DNA of 64,000 nt, from the NCBI RefSeq assembly GCF_004331485.1, contig NZ_SJKD01000010.1, positions 124,001 to 188,000 of the forward strand, in the 5' to 3' direction. Shown piece by piece: positions 1-8,463 of this stretch (its first letter is position 1; each line of letters begins with the position of its first letter). A program made the position numbers and the translations under genes. Below the pieces are notes generated by a model. The model saw only the letters and a program-made list of their open reading frames with translations, was not told the origin of the DNA and made no database searches. The stretch comes from Kribbella capetownensis. Lineage in GTDB: Bacteria; Actinomycetota; Actinomycetes; Propionibacteriales; Kribbellaceae.

Positions 1-1
1 G

Positions 2-214
2 GGTGAGCCGATCCTGGACCGGATGACGAGTGCTCCCGGCAACGGCGCCGCGATCGGTGGGCTGAAGGTCACCACCGAGTCGGCGTGGTTCGCCGCCCGT
101 CCGTCCGGGACCGAGGACCTCTACAAGATCTACGGCGAGTCCTTCAAGGGCGCCGACCACCTCGAGCAGGTCTTCGAGCAGGCCCGCGAGGTGGTCTCCA
201 AGGCGCTGGGCTAA
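2..214 (+). CDS. pgm: Phosphoglucomutase, C-terminal end (partial)
   Basis: The gene enters from the left edge; only the last 70 residues are present. They match the C-terminal domain of alpha-D-glucose phosphate-specific phosphoglucomutase, which interconverts glucose-1-phosphate and glucose-6-phosphate in the cytoplasm. The phosphate-binding loop of the family is visible as ARPSGTEDLYKIYGESF. The TAA stop overlaps the stop of the convergent DUF3037 gene by three bases, so no terminator lies between them. The identification rests on this loop and the family-like tail. Confidence 0.9.
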   Translation, partial: GEPILDRMTSAPGNGAAIGGLKVTTESAWFAARPSGTEDLYKIYGESFKGADHLEQVFEQAREVVSKALG

Positions 215-594
215 CGCACGAAGGCGTCGAGCAACCGGTCCAGGTCCGCGGCGGGGTCGTTGGTGAGCCCGCTGTGGATAGGACCGGGGTGTACGACGGT
301 ACTGCGGGGAGCGGCGAGCCACCGGAAACGCTCGCCGATCCCGGTCGACGCGGCGGGACCGACGGCCGGGTCGCCGGCGCAGATCGCCCGGATGTGCTCG
401 AGTGATGCGCACACCACGTCCACGTCGACGGCCGGATCCAGCGCCTTGAGCCGATCCGGATCGACATCCCACGCGGCGCCCAGGAAGTCCAAGGCACGGC
501 AGTAGAGCACCGCACCCACATTGATGAACTCACCGCGCTGGATTCGCGGCGCCGCTCGCAGAATGACGTAGTCGAAAGGCACGAGAGAACTCAT
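211..594 (-). CDS. DUF3037 family protein
   Basis: A 127-residue protein starting with a hydrophobic beta-strand segment (VPFDYVILR) and the family-like GEFINVGAVLY stretch, which marks DUF3037. Its function is unknown, but DUF3037 genes are typically found beside a HipA-like kinase gene, as here, where the kinase lies just upstream on the same strand. The ATG at 594 was chosen because the family begins close to this segment. An in-frame GTG at 684 would overlap the kinase stop and add 30 residues encoded across a repeated 12-bp sequence, which looks unlike protein coding. Confidence 0.75.
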   Translation of the reverse strand: MSSLVPFDYVILRAAPRIQRGEFINVGAVLYCRALDFLGAAWDVDPDRLKALDPAVDVDVVCASLEHIRAICAGDPAVGPAASTGIGERFRWLAAPRSTVVHPGPIHSGLTNDPAADLDRLLDAFVR

Positions 595-601
595 CGACGT
601 C

Positions 602-668
602 CTCGCTTCGCTCCGGGCGCCGATGAGGCACGATCGGGCTGTGCTGTCTTGATGCCCTCGCTTCGCTC
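602..668. repeat. Two copies of a 12-bp imperfect palindrome (CTCGCTTCGCTC)
   Basis: The 12-mer CTCGCTTCGCTC occurs at 602-613 and again at 657-668, in the gap between the HipA-like gene and the DUF3037 gene. It reads almost the same on both strands (GAGCGAAGCGAG). The spacing between copies is 55 bp. It could form a small hairpin in the mRNA linking the two genes or be a short intergenic repeat family; nothing here decides which. Confidence 0.5.
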
Positions 669-670
669 GG

Positions 671-1408
671 TCATCGCGCACCACCAGGGAGCCAGGCGGA
701 CCGCTTGTCCAGCCGTGCGGTCAGATAGTCGAGGTACCGCTCCCGATCGCCGTCTTCCAGCCACTCGTTCGGCACCAGCCCGATCACCTCGGTCAGCAGC
801 TCCGGCGTGATCGCAGCCGCCAGTTCCGCGTCCACCCCGGGTACGTCGGGTGTCGCGATCGAGAACACGTGGTCGGAGGCGTCGTACGGGAGGGTCGCGA
901 ACTTCTCGGCCGGCATCCAGGAGTGGTGGAAGTACAACGCGGCGCCGTGGTCGATCAGCCAGAGGTTCTTGTGCCAGACCAGCAGGTTCGTGTTGCGCCA
1001 GGACCGGTCCACGTTGGCGACGAACGCGTCCAGCCACAGGATCCTGGCCATCGCCTGATCGCCCGGGTTGCCGGCCGAACCGTCGTACCCGAAGGAGCCG
1101 GGCAGGAAGTCGACGGCCAGGTTGAGGCCGGCGCTGCGGATCAGCAGTTCCTGGATCTCGAAGTCCGGTTCGGACTTGCCGATCGCCGGGTCGAGCTGGA
1201 TCAGCTTGAGCTCCGGCACCCGCAGGCCGAGCCGGCGGAACAACTCGCCGACGATGATCTCGGCGACCAGTGCCTTCGGGCCCTGGCCGGCGCCGTGGAA
1301 CTTGATCACGTACGTGCCGAGATCGTTGCCTTCGACAACGCCAGGCAGCGAACCGCCCTCGCGCAACGGCAACACGTAGCGTGTGGCGGTGATGGTCGGC
1401 AGAGTCAC
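671..1408 (-). CDS. HipA-like kinase-fold protein
   Basis: A 245-residue protein of the HipA family kinase group. Visible features are an N-terminal strand-rich lobe with a lysine in YVIKFHGAGQGPKAL, a putative catalytic segment LWLDAFVANVDRSWRNTNLL resembling the HipA loop (D...N.DR...N), and a metal-binding-like LWLIDHGAALYF. It is much shorter than canonical HipA (about 440 residues) and lacks the HipA N-terminal domain. It starts at GTG 1408 and is followed by the DUF3037 gene on the same strand, the usual pairing. Classical HipA phosphorylates glutamyl-tRNA synthetase; the target of this short form is not known. Confidence 0.7.
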   Translation of the reverse strand: MTLPTITATRYVLPLREGGSLPGVVEGNDLGTYVIKFHGAGQGPKALVAEIIVGELFRRLGLRVPELKLIQLDPAIGKSEPDFEIQELLIRSAGLNLAVDFLPGSFGYDGSAGNPGDQAMARILWLDAFVANVDRSWRNTNLLVWHKNLWLIDHGAALYFHHSWMPAEKFATLPYDASDHVFSIATPDVPGVDAELAAAITPELLTEVIGLVPNEWLEDGDRERYLDYLTARLDKRSAWLPGGAR

Positions 1409-1450
1409 GCGGCAGAGCCTAACCGGTTTGCTGTCGGGTACCGGCCGAGG

Positions 1451-2518
1451 GTGAGGCTACCGTTCTTCGGGGTGGAGGAGGAGTTACTGCTCGTATCCGC
1501 CACCGGTCATCCACTCCCGCGCAGCAAGGCCGTCGTGGCGGGCGTGCAGGATCTCGATGTCGAGCTCGAGCTGACTCGGGCCATGGTCGAGATCAACACG
1601 CCGGTCTGCGAGACGTCGACCGAGCTGCGTGCTCACTTGTCCGACATGCGTTCCAAGCTCGCGGACGCGGCCGCAGCTGAGGGCGCCCGGCTGCTGGCGA
1701 TCGCCGTACCTCCGCACGGGCAGGCGGCCCAGTCGATCACCCGGAAGCCACGGTATGAGGAGTTGGCGGGGCAGTGGGGTCTGCTGGCGCGCGAGCAAGG
1801 AGTCTGCGGGTGTCACGTCCATGTCGACGTGACCGGCAAGGAGACAGCGGTCCGGGTCAGCAACCACCTGCGGCCCTGGCTGCCGGTCTTACTCGCCCTC
1901 ACCACGAACTCGCCGATCTATCTCGATCAGGACACCGGTTTCGCGAGTTGGCGGTGGTTGATGACGACCCGCTGGCCGTGCGCCGGTCCGCCGCCGTACC
2001 TGGAGTCGGTCGAGCACTACGACGCCTTGGTGGCAATGCATCTGGCGGCGGGCACGCTCATCGACGAGCGGATGGTCTATTGGGACATCCGGCCGTCCTC
2101 ACACCTGCCCACGGTGGAGGTTCGGGTCAGCGACGTACCCCTGACCATCGACGAGACGGTGTTGCTGGCCACCCTCATCCGTGCCCTGGTGATGACAGCC
2201 TTGGACGACGGCACCAAGGGTCCGTCGCTGGAGCCGGAGGTACTGCGGGCGGCGTACTGGCTGGCCGCACGCGACGGGATGACCGGCAACGGTTTGGACG
2301 TTCGCACGGCCGAGTCGCTGCCGATGGCCGAGGTGGTTGAGCGGTTGCGGCAGCATGTGGAGCCGGCACTGCAGGAGCTTGACGCGCTCGACCTGGTGAC
2401 TGACGGCATCCAGCGGATCCTGACCGACGGCAACGGCGCGGTGAAGCAACGCAAGGCCTTCTGCGCGGGCGGCGACGTGACTGACGTCACCGAGATCACC
2501 CCGGCGCCGAAGAAGTGA
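1451..2518 (+). CDS. Carboxylate-amine ligase, YbdK type (glutamate-cysteine ligase family 2)
   Basis: A 355-residue ATP-dependent ligase of the GCS2/YbdK family. The GTG at 1451 gives the family N-terminus LPFFGVEEELLLV, where the GVEEE acidic motif begins the ATP/metal site. The CGCHVHVDV segment near residue 118 and the RPSSHLPTVEVRVSD segment near residue 220 are further hallmarks. YbdK proteins have weak gamma-glutamyl-cysteine ligase activity in vitro; in actinobacteria, which use mycothiol, the true substrate is often unclear. A longer open frame upstream of 1451 is antisense to the HipA-like gene and was not used. Confidence 0.85.
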   Translation: MRLPFFGVEEELLLVSATGHPLPRSKAVVAGVQDLDVELELTRAMVEINTPVCETSTELRAHLSDMRSKLADAAAAEGARLLAIAVPPHGQAAQSITRKPRYEELAGQWGLLAREQGVCGCHVHVDVTGKETAVRVSNHLRPWLPVLLALTTNSPIYLDQDTGFASWRWLMTTRWPCAGPPPYLESVEHYDALVAMHLAAGTLIDERMVYWDIRPSSHLPTVEVRVSDVPLTIDETVLLATLIRALVMTALDDGTKGPSLEPEVLRAAYWLAARDGMTGNGLDVRTAESLPMAEVVERLRQHVEPALQELDALDLVTDGIQRILTDGNGAVKQRKAFCAGGDVTDVTEITPAPKK

Positions 2519-2656
2519 GCTTCACGCTTTCACAATCCCCGCAGTATGGCGTTATGCCGAGAGCAGATTCAGCCCCTGATCCGGCGGAAATCCCGTGGTC
2601 GGCGACCTGTTGCCGAAGTACGGTCCGTTGGTCATTTTCCGCCGAAGGGGATATCA

Positions 2657-3619
2657 ATGATGAGTTTTCGAAGAGCCGTGAGGGTACTTCTTCCGGCTGT
2701 TCTGCTGTCCGCCGCCGTGGTGCCGATCGGTGCCGCGGCGCAGGCAGCGACGTGTAGCGTCCCGAGTCTCGGGACGCTGACGCGTGCGGATCTTCCGGCC
2801 GGGACCTCCGTGGTCGACTGTCAGGCCACGGGACGTGTCCTGCGGGTTGGCAACGCAGGCGTGGAGATCCCCGCTCCCGGGCACGGCGTGGGGATCGCGG
2901 CCGTGTCCGCGACGGGAGCCGAGGAGGTCCTCCAGGTCTCGGTCTCCACCGACGGCCGGATCTCGTACCCGCAATTCACCGAGCACAACACCGGCAGTCT
3001 CGACGTGACGGCTTCGCCGTCGGCCTGCAGTGACGGAGCCTATTCGCTGACCGGCACGGAATGGTTCGGCACGAAATACAAGTGGTACATCGGTGACGGT
3101 GGAATGCCGGGAGCGCTGTCCCAGTCGAAGGCGCAGGCGGCCTTCGCCGATGTCATCAACAACATCACCGGCAGCTACAACGACTGCGGCTACACCGACC
3201 AGGTGAGCGCCCTCAGTCAGTACATGGGAACGACGACCTACGAGTCCGACATCTCGTCCACCACCACCTGTACGACGCGGGACGGCGAGAGCACCTGGGA
3301 TGCGGGCAACCTGTCGACGGGCGTCCTGGCGGCCACCTGCTGGTGGTACCAGCCTTCCGGTCAGGCCACCAACCTCACCGTGGAAGCCGACGTGCGCTAC
3401 AACACGACCGACTACAACTTCACGGACAGCCCGAGCACCTGCACGTCGCAGTACGACGTCCGGGAGGTCGGGACGCACGAGGCCGGTCACGTCTTCGGCC
3501 TGGGACATGTCGGTTCCGGCCATACGAATCTGACCATGTACACGGCGTCGAACGCCTGTGACACCAAGGAAAGAACCCTCGGCAAGGGGGACGTGCTGGG
3601 CCTGCGAGCCCTGTACTGA
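2657..3619 (+). CDS. Secreted metzincin-like zinc metalloprotease
   Basis: A 320-residue exported protein. The start at ATG 2657 follows a GAAGGGG ribosome-binding site; residues 1-30 form a signal peptide (RRAVRVLLPAVLLSAAVVP core) ending in AQA-A. Near residue 274 lies HEAGHVFGLGH, the HExxHxxGxxH zinc motif of metzincins, followed by LTMYT, a likely Met-turn. Six or more cysteines suggest disulfides in the secreted protein. The catalytic domain is C-terminal, resembling matrixin-like (M10) proteases; the N-terminal 130 residues are not recognised. The substrate is unknown. Confidence 0.8.
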   Translation: MMSFRRAVRVLLPAVLLSAAVVPIGAAAQAATCSVPSLGTLTRADLPAGTSVVDCQATGRVLRVGNAGVEIPAPGHGVGIAAVSATGAEEVLQVSVSTDGRISYPQFTEHNTGSLDVTASPSACSDGAYSLTGTEWFGTKYKWYIGDGGMPGALSQSKAQAAFADVINNITGSYNDCGYTDQVSALSQYMGTTTYESDISSTTTCTTRDGESTWDAGNLSTGVLAATCWWYQPSGQATNLTVEADVRYNTTDYNFTDSPSTCTSQYDVREVGTHEAGHVFGLGHVGSGHTNLTMYTASNACDTKERTLGKGDVLGLRALY

Positions 3620-3631
3620 CGGGCGACTCCC

Positions 3632-3650
3632 GGTAGAGCGCCGCTCTACC
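3632..3650. terminator. Hairpin after the metalloprotease gene
   Basis: GGTAGAGC at 3632-3639 pairs perfectly with GCTCTACC at 3643-3650 across a three-base loop, 12 bases after the metalloprotease stop. There is no T-run after it, so it is either a GC-rich actinobacterial terminator or part of the convergent intergenic structure that follows at 3665-3842. Confidence 0.5.
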
Positions 3651-3664
3651 CGGAGTTCTCCGGC

Positions 3665-3842
3665 CTAGGGCACGTCTCTCAGTTCCCTGCGTGCTGCGCG
3701 GCACTCGGCGGGCACATCGCGGCGTTGGAGGACAAGGCACGGAGAAACCCACTCCGAGCCTCGCCCTCCGCCTTGCGCTGCACTCCCGGTGACGTCACTG
3801 GCACCCGCTCGCTACTGCAGGGAACCGAGAGACGTGCGCTAG
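3665..3842. repeat. Structured intergenic element, copy A (26-bp terminal inverted repeat)
   Basis: The arms 3665-3690 and 3817-3842 are complementary over 26 bases with two mismatches. The 126-bp interior contains CTGCGCGGCACTCGGCGG (3694-3711), an 18-mer that recurs exactly at 37194-37211 inside a similar inverted-repeat element. The right arm runs into the TAG stop of the phosphodiesterase gene (3839-3841, minus strand). The element separates two convergent genes and could fold as a long stem in either transcript. It may be a mobile non-coding repeat or a structured RNA/terminator. Confidence 0.6.
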
Positions 3843-5626
3843 TGCCTCAGGAAGTCCTCGAGGCCGTGGAGGTCGTCGGTGTTGATGTGGTCGACACCGA
3901 CGACCTTGAGCTCGGTCCAGACCGCTTCCCGGGCCGCGCCCGGCAGGTCCGGCGTCTCCCAGAAGCGCACCCGGTAGCCGGCGTGGTGAGCGGTCACCAC
4001 GATGTCGTGCAGCTTGACCTGCTCGTCGGTCGGCATCGGACCGACGCCCTTCCAGGTGAACACGTTCGTCCAGTTGTCGCTCACCAACGGCATCAACGAA
4101 GCGGGCATCCCCGACTGCAGGTCGCCGAGCCGGCCGTCGTACCCGGCGTACCGGACCTTCTGCGCCTGCAGTACGTCCAGCGGCCGGTTGCCGCTGACCA
4201 CCGACGTCACCGCGCCCTTCAGCACGCGTCCGTGGATGAACACGGTGCTGATGCCGCGATACTTCTGCAGCGCCTCGTCCACCGCGGCGTACGTCGACGG
4301 CCCGTCGCTCTTGATGTCGATAAGCAACTGGAAGTCGCGCCCGTGCCGGTACACCTGCCCGTGGTTCTCCCGGACCCGATCGGCCAACGGCTTCAGATAC
4401 AGGCTCTCCAGCGTGCGACCCGGTACGGCGTCGTCCAGGTCGTGTGCGACCCGCAGCTCGCCGTCGACCAGCCACACGTCCGCCTCGACACTGTTGAACC
4501 CACGGTCCAGTGCATCCTGCAGCGGACGCCGGTGGTCGTAGTCGTTGTGCGCATGTGCGGAAGGCAGTGCCCGGAAGGCCGGAGCGTCGTACGCCTTGGG
4601 AAGCCTGAAGCCGTTCTCCTGGACGACGGGACGCAACCGGTCGGGGTAGTCGGTGATGATCCCGTCGACACCGTCGTCGATCAGCGACTGCATGGTCGGC
4701 GGATCGTCGACGGTCCACGGGATCACCTTCATCCCGGCCTTGTGCGCCGACTTCACCATGTCCGCGGTGACGTACGGGCGGTAGTCCGGGTCGGTGACCT
4801 TGCCGTCCTGCGGGAACCCGTGCACCGGCGAGATGGCCGAGGCACCGAACGACTTCGTCGCCTTGACCAGGTCGCCACCGAAGTCGTCGATGTCCAGGCC
4901 GCCCAGCCACGGCGACTTGCCCGGCTGGCCGACCTGCAGGAAGTCGAAGTTGGTCAGCGCGACCAGCGGCAGCTCGGGCGCGACCTGGCGCATCCGCATC
5001 AGCGATCCCCAGTCGAAGCTCTGGATCGTCACCTGCCGGCCGATCTTCGCCGTGCGGACCTCGCGCGCGACGACCTGGACGAACTGCTCGCGCGGAGCGG
5101 TCTCCGACGGTGCACCCGCCTCGACCTTGGTCTCGATGTTCAGCTTCACGTCGTTCGCGTGGTAGCGGTGCACGAGCGCGAAGATGTCGCGCAGCTCGGG
5201 CATCCGCGCGCCCGGATCGGGCTGCTGACCGGGGAAGCCGGCCTGCGGCAGCGAACCGCAGTCGAGCTGCTTGACCTGCTTCAGGGTCAGCGTGTTGATG
5301 AACTTGCCGACGTACGGGTACTCCGGGTCGTTCGGCGTGTACGGCGCGGTGTCGCGGCATTTGGACCCGGTGACCTTGCGGTCGTGGGTGACCACGGCGT
5401 ACCCGTCCTGGGTGATCTGGACGTCCAGCTCGAGTGTGCTGACGCCGAGCTCGAGACCGTGCGAGAAGGACGCGATCGTGCTCTCCACGGTCAGTCCGAG
5501 ACCGCCGCGGTGAGCCTGGACGTCGAAGCCGCCACGGTGGGCCGAGGCCGGTACGGCGACCAGTCCCTGGGCGACCAGACCGGCAGCGAGGGCAAGCGGA
5601 AGCAGCGCGCGGGGGAGGCGGCGCAT
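3839..5626 (-). CDS. Secreted protein with two phosphodiesterase domains (GDPD + GDPD/PI-PLC-like)
   Basis: A 595-residue exported protein. Residues 1-30 are a signal peptide. Domain 1 (about 35-335) is a glycerophosphodiester phosphodiesterase: VQAHRGG at 37-43, STLELDVQITQDGYAVVTHD with the metal-binding ELD and catalytic histidine, and DGIITDYPDRL near its end. Domain 2 (about 350-590) restarts with SAHAHNDYDHRRPLQDAL, then NSVEADVWLVDGELRVAHDL and VGVDHINTDDLHGL, a second TIM-barrel of the GDPD/PI-PLC-like superfamily. GDPD enzymes hydrolyse deacylated phospholipids to glycerol-3-phosphate plus alcohol, so scavenging of phosphorus and glycerol is likely. The stop lies inside the repeat element at 3665-3842. 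Confidence 0.85.
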   Translation of the reverse strand: MRRLPRALLPLALAAGLVAQGLVAVPASAHRGGFDVQAHRGGLGLTVESTIASFSHGLELGVSTLELDVQITQDGYAVVTHDRKVTGSKCRDTAPYTPNDPEYPYVGKFINTLTLKQVKQLDCGSLPQAGFPGQQPDPGARMPELRDIFALVHRYHANDVKLNIETKVEAGAPSETAPREQFVQVVAREVRTAKIGRQVTIQSFDWGSLMRMRQVAPELPLVALTNFDFLQVGQPGKSPWLGGLDIDDFGGDLVKATKSFGASAISPVHGFPQDGKVTDPDYRPYVTADMVKSAHKAGMKVIPWTVDDPPTMQSLIDDGVDGIITDYPDRLRPVVQENGFRLPKAYDAPAFRALPSAHAHNDYDHRRPLQDALDRGFNSVEADVWLVDGELRVAHDLDDAVPGRTLESLYLKPLADRVRENHGQVYRHGRDFQLLIDIKSDGPSTYAAVDEALQKYRGISTVFIHGRVLKGAVTSVVSGNRPLDVLQAQKVRYAGYDGRLGDLQSGMPASLMPLVSDNWTNVFTWKGVGPMPTDEQVKLHDIVVTAHHAGYRVRFWETPDLPGAAREAVWTELKVVGVDHINTDDLHGLEDFLRH

Positions 5627-5805
5627 GAGGGGTTCCTTCCGGAGGGGTGGGCGGACGTCCCCGAGGCTGGCTGCCGCAGGGATACCTGTCCCTTCGTGAA
5701 GGTAGCCGAGAAACGGCCGACGGGTGACCGCCGCGTGTCGCCGTTCGATTACGGAGCGGAGATGACGTCCCGTACGGACTGGACCCGCAGTCCTCGTGAG
5801 TACAG

Positions 5806-8463
5806 CTACTCGTATTGGAGCGCTTCGAGCGGATTCAGCCGGGCCGCGCGCCGGGCCGGCCAGATCGCGGCGAAGATGCCGACCACCACCGACACGATCG
5901 CGAAGATCACCAGTTGACTGGTCGGAATCGTGAAGGTGATCTCCTCCAGCCGGGAGGCCAGCAGCGATGCGAGGACGAGGCCGAGCACGATCCCGATCAC
6001 CGCGCCGATCAGGGCGGTGATCACGCTCTCCTGCCGGATCATCCGCTTCACCTGCAAGCGCGTCAGCCCGATCGCGCGCAACATGCCGAGCTCCCGCGTT
6101 CGCTCGAAAACGGTCAGCACCAAGGTGTTGACAATGCCGAACAGACTCACCAGGACCGAGAGCGCGAGCAGGACGTAGAGCACGTTCAGGATGCTCTTCA
6201 CGCTGTCGGTCTGCGCCTTCTTGAACTCCTCGCGCGTCATTGCCTTGGCGTTCGGGAAGGTGCTCAGTGCGTTGCCCAGGGCCGCCGTGTTCTCCGCGGT
6301 CACACCGCCGCGCATGTTGACGAACGTGTAGATGTTGAGCGGCTGCGACGTGGTCGAGTCGAACGTCTCGGTCGAGATCGTCACGTTGCCGAACGGCGAG
6401 CCGCCGGCCGGCGGGCGGAAGACGCCACGGACCTGGAGTTGCAGGACCTTCCCGGTCGCCGTCTCCATCGCGAACCGTGAGCCTTGGGAGAGCGCGTGGT
6501 TGTCGGCGTACTCGGCATCGACGATCGCGCCGTCGGCACCGAGTTCCCCGAGGGATGCCTGGGAGCCCGACCGCCAGTCGAACGTCAGCAGTCCGGGCGC
6601 CTCGGCATCGACGGCGGTGATCGTGATCGTCTTGTCGAACGCCTTCGCCTGGCCGCCGCGCACGCTGGTCTGGGTCTCGACGCCCGGGACTTCGGCCACG
6701 GCGGCCGCGACCGTCGGTGGCAACGGGCTGAAGTTGTTCTGCGCGGTGATGGCGTAGTCGGCGCTGAAGATCCCGTCCACGGCCTGCTCGAACGGCTTGA
6801 TGATGCCCGCACCGAGGGTGGCAACCAGAGTGACCAGCGCGAGTCCGATCATCAGCGCGGCGGCGGTCGACGCCGTCCGGTGCGGATCGCGCCGGCTGTT
6901 CTGGCCGCCGATCGCGACCGCGGGTCCGTCAGGGAGTACTCGCGGGAACTCGGCGGGCCGCCCTCGGAGTCGTCGTACCAGCCAGAGCGGGAACAAGAAG
7001 AACGGCCAGGCGATCGCGGTCAGTACGACGACCGCCCAGCGGGCGACGGGATCGGACACGGCGGCGAGTGGCCGGACGAGTCGGGCGGAGAACAGGGCGA
7101 TGCCGATGAACAGCAGCAGTACGCCGGCACCGAGCAACGACAGCAGCGTGCTGGTCGACAATCCGTCGACGAACAATCCGATCAGCACGAGCGCGATCCC
7201 AGCCACGGCGAGCAGCGCGGCTCCGAGCGGGCGGAAGCGATGCAACCGGCCCGGCATGAGCGTTGCGCCCTCCCGGACCGCGGCGATCGGTGGCACCCGG
7301 GTCGCCCGCCACGCCGGCCGAAGGCTCGCCAGCACGGTGACCAGTACGCCGACCGCCAGCGCGACGATGATCGTCCGGGTCCGGAAGACCAGGCCGTTGT
7401 TCGGCAGGGTGAAACCGACCGCGTCGAACAGCTTGAACAACCCGGTCGCGATCGCGAGCCCGAGGAACAGCCCGACCACCGCCGACACGAGCCCGGTCAC
7501 GAGCGCTTCCAGTACGACGGTGCCGAGGATCTGGCGGCGCGAGGCCCCGAGGGTGCGCAGGGTGGCGAACTCGCGGGTCCGCTGGGCGATCGTGATCGAC
7601 AGCGAGTTGGCGATCACGAACGAGCCGACGAACAGTGCGATCCCGCCGAAGACCAGCAGGAACGTCTGCAAGAAGCTGGTGAAGCTGCTGGTCCCGGCCG
7701 CGTCCTCGGCCGCCTGGTCCTCGGCCGACCGGACCTGCGTCGCCTCGGGCAGGATCGGCCGCACCGCGTCGAGCAGTTGCTGCTCGCTGGTTCCGTCTTT
7801 CTTCGCGATCAGGATCTGGTCCAGCTTGCCCGTCTTGTCGAGCAACCTCTGCGCGGTGCCGAGCTCGAACCCGGCCAGCGTCGCACCGCCGATCGACGAC
7901 ACCGCCCCGAACTCGACCAGCCCGGCGATGCGCATCTGTTCGGCCGGCCCACGCGCCTGTACGCGGATCGAGTCGCCGGCCGCGAATCCCTTCTCCTGCG
8001 CGCTGTGTGTGTCGATCACGACCTCACCCGGCGCGGGCCACGCACCGGAGACGAGAGTGAGTGAATTGAACTGCGGCAGCGCGGGATCCACGCTGAAGGC
8101 CAGGTTCGGGGCACCGCCGAAGACGATGGACTTGCCGTCCTTGCCGATCAGTTGCGCTTCGCCGCCCACCCCACCACCGGCGGCACCGACCTCCGGCAGT
8201 TCCCGGACCTGCGTGAGCAGGCCGGCATCGAACGGCGGCGCGGTGACGGTCCCGTCCTCCTCCGCGTCGAACGCCGTCTTCCCGGTGATCGCCGCATCGG
8301 TGTTCTTGTAGTTCTCGGTGAAGATCGAGTCGAACGCGGACGTGATCGAGTCGGTCAGCACGTACGTGCCCGAGATCAGCGCGACGCCGAGGACGACACC
8401 GATCGCGGTCAGCGCGGAGCGGAGCTTGCGGGCCAGCAATCCCTGGACCGCGAACCGGATCAC
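5806..8463 (-). CDS. MacB/FtsX-type ABC transporter permease
   Basis: An 885-residue membrane protein with two FtsX-like domains, the usual layout of actinobacterial MacB-type permeases. A transmembrane helix lies near residue 20 (SALTAIGVVLGVALISG), a large extracellular loop follows, then two four-helix blocks; ALRTLGASRRQIL- and MLRAIGLTRLQVK-like segments (cytoplasmic coupling elements of FtsX proteins) occur near residues 300 and 800. It starts at GTG 8463, overlapping the ATPase stop by four bases, so the two are translationally coupled. Such pairs export lipoproteins, peptides or drugs or act as mechanotransmission complexes; no substrate can be assigned. Confidence 0.88.
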   Translation of the reverse strand: MIRFAVQGLLARKLRSALTAIGVVLGVALISGTYVLTDSITSAFDSIFTENYKNTDAAITGKTAFDAEEDGTVTAPPFDAGLLTQVRELPEVGAAGGGVGGEAQLIGKDGKSIVFGGAPNLAFSVDPALPQFNSLTLVSGAWPAPGEVVIDTHSAQEKGFAAGDSIRVQARGPAEQMRIAGLVEFGAVSSIGGATLAGFELGTAQRLLDKTGKLDQILIAKKDGTSEQQLLDAVRPILPEATQVRSAEDQAAEDAAGTSSFTSFLQTFLLVFGGIALFVGSFVIANSLSITIAQRTREFATLRTLGASRRQILGTVVLEALVTGLVSAVVGLFLGLAIATGLFKLFDAVGFTLPNNGLVFRTRTIIVALAVGVLVTVLASLRPAWRATRVPPIAAVREGATLMPGRLHRFRPLGAALLAVAGIALVLIGLFVDGLSTSTLLSLLGAGVLLLFIGIALFSARLVRPLAAVSDPVARWAVVVLTAIAWPFFLFPLWLVRRLRGRPAEFPRVLPDGPAVAIGGQNSRRDPHRTASTAAALMIGLALVTLVATLGAGIIKPFEQAVDGIFSADYAITAQNNFSPLPPTVAAAVAEVPGVETQTSVRGGQAKAFDKTITITAVDAEAPGLLTFDWRSGSQASLGELGADGAIVDAEYADNHALSQGSRFAMETATGKVLQLQVRGVFRPPAGGSPFGNVTISTETFDSTTSQPLNIYTFVNMRGGVTAENTAALGNALSTFPNAKAMTREEFKKAQTDSVKSILNVLYVLLALSVLVSLFGIVNTLVLTVFERTRELGMLRAIGLTRLQVKRMIRQESVITALIGAVIGIVLGLVLASLLASRLEEITFTIPTSQLVIFAIVSVVVGIFAAIWPARRAARLNPLEALQYE

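Noticed and set aside
869..1450. N-terminal extension of the YbdK-like gene
   Set aside because: The extension is antisense to the HipA-like gene; the family N-terminus begins at GTG 1451.
3725..5917. 730-codon plus-strand frame
   Set aside because: Antisense to the double phosphodiesterase gene, which has signal peptide and catalytic motifs.
6484..8311. Plus-strand frames of 500 or more codons opposite the FtsX-type permease
   Set aside because: Low-complexity Arg/Asp/Gln-rich sequence, no start with a ribosome-binding site; the minus-strand permease is unambiguous.
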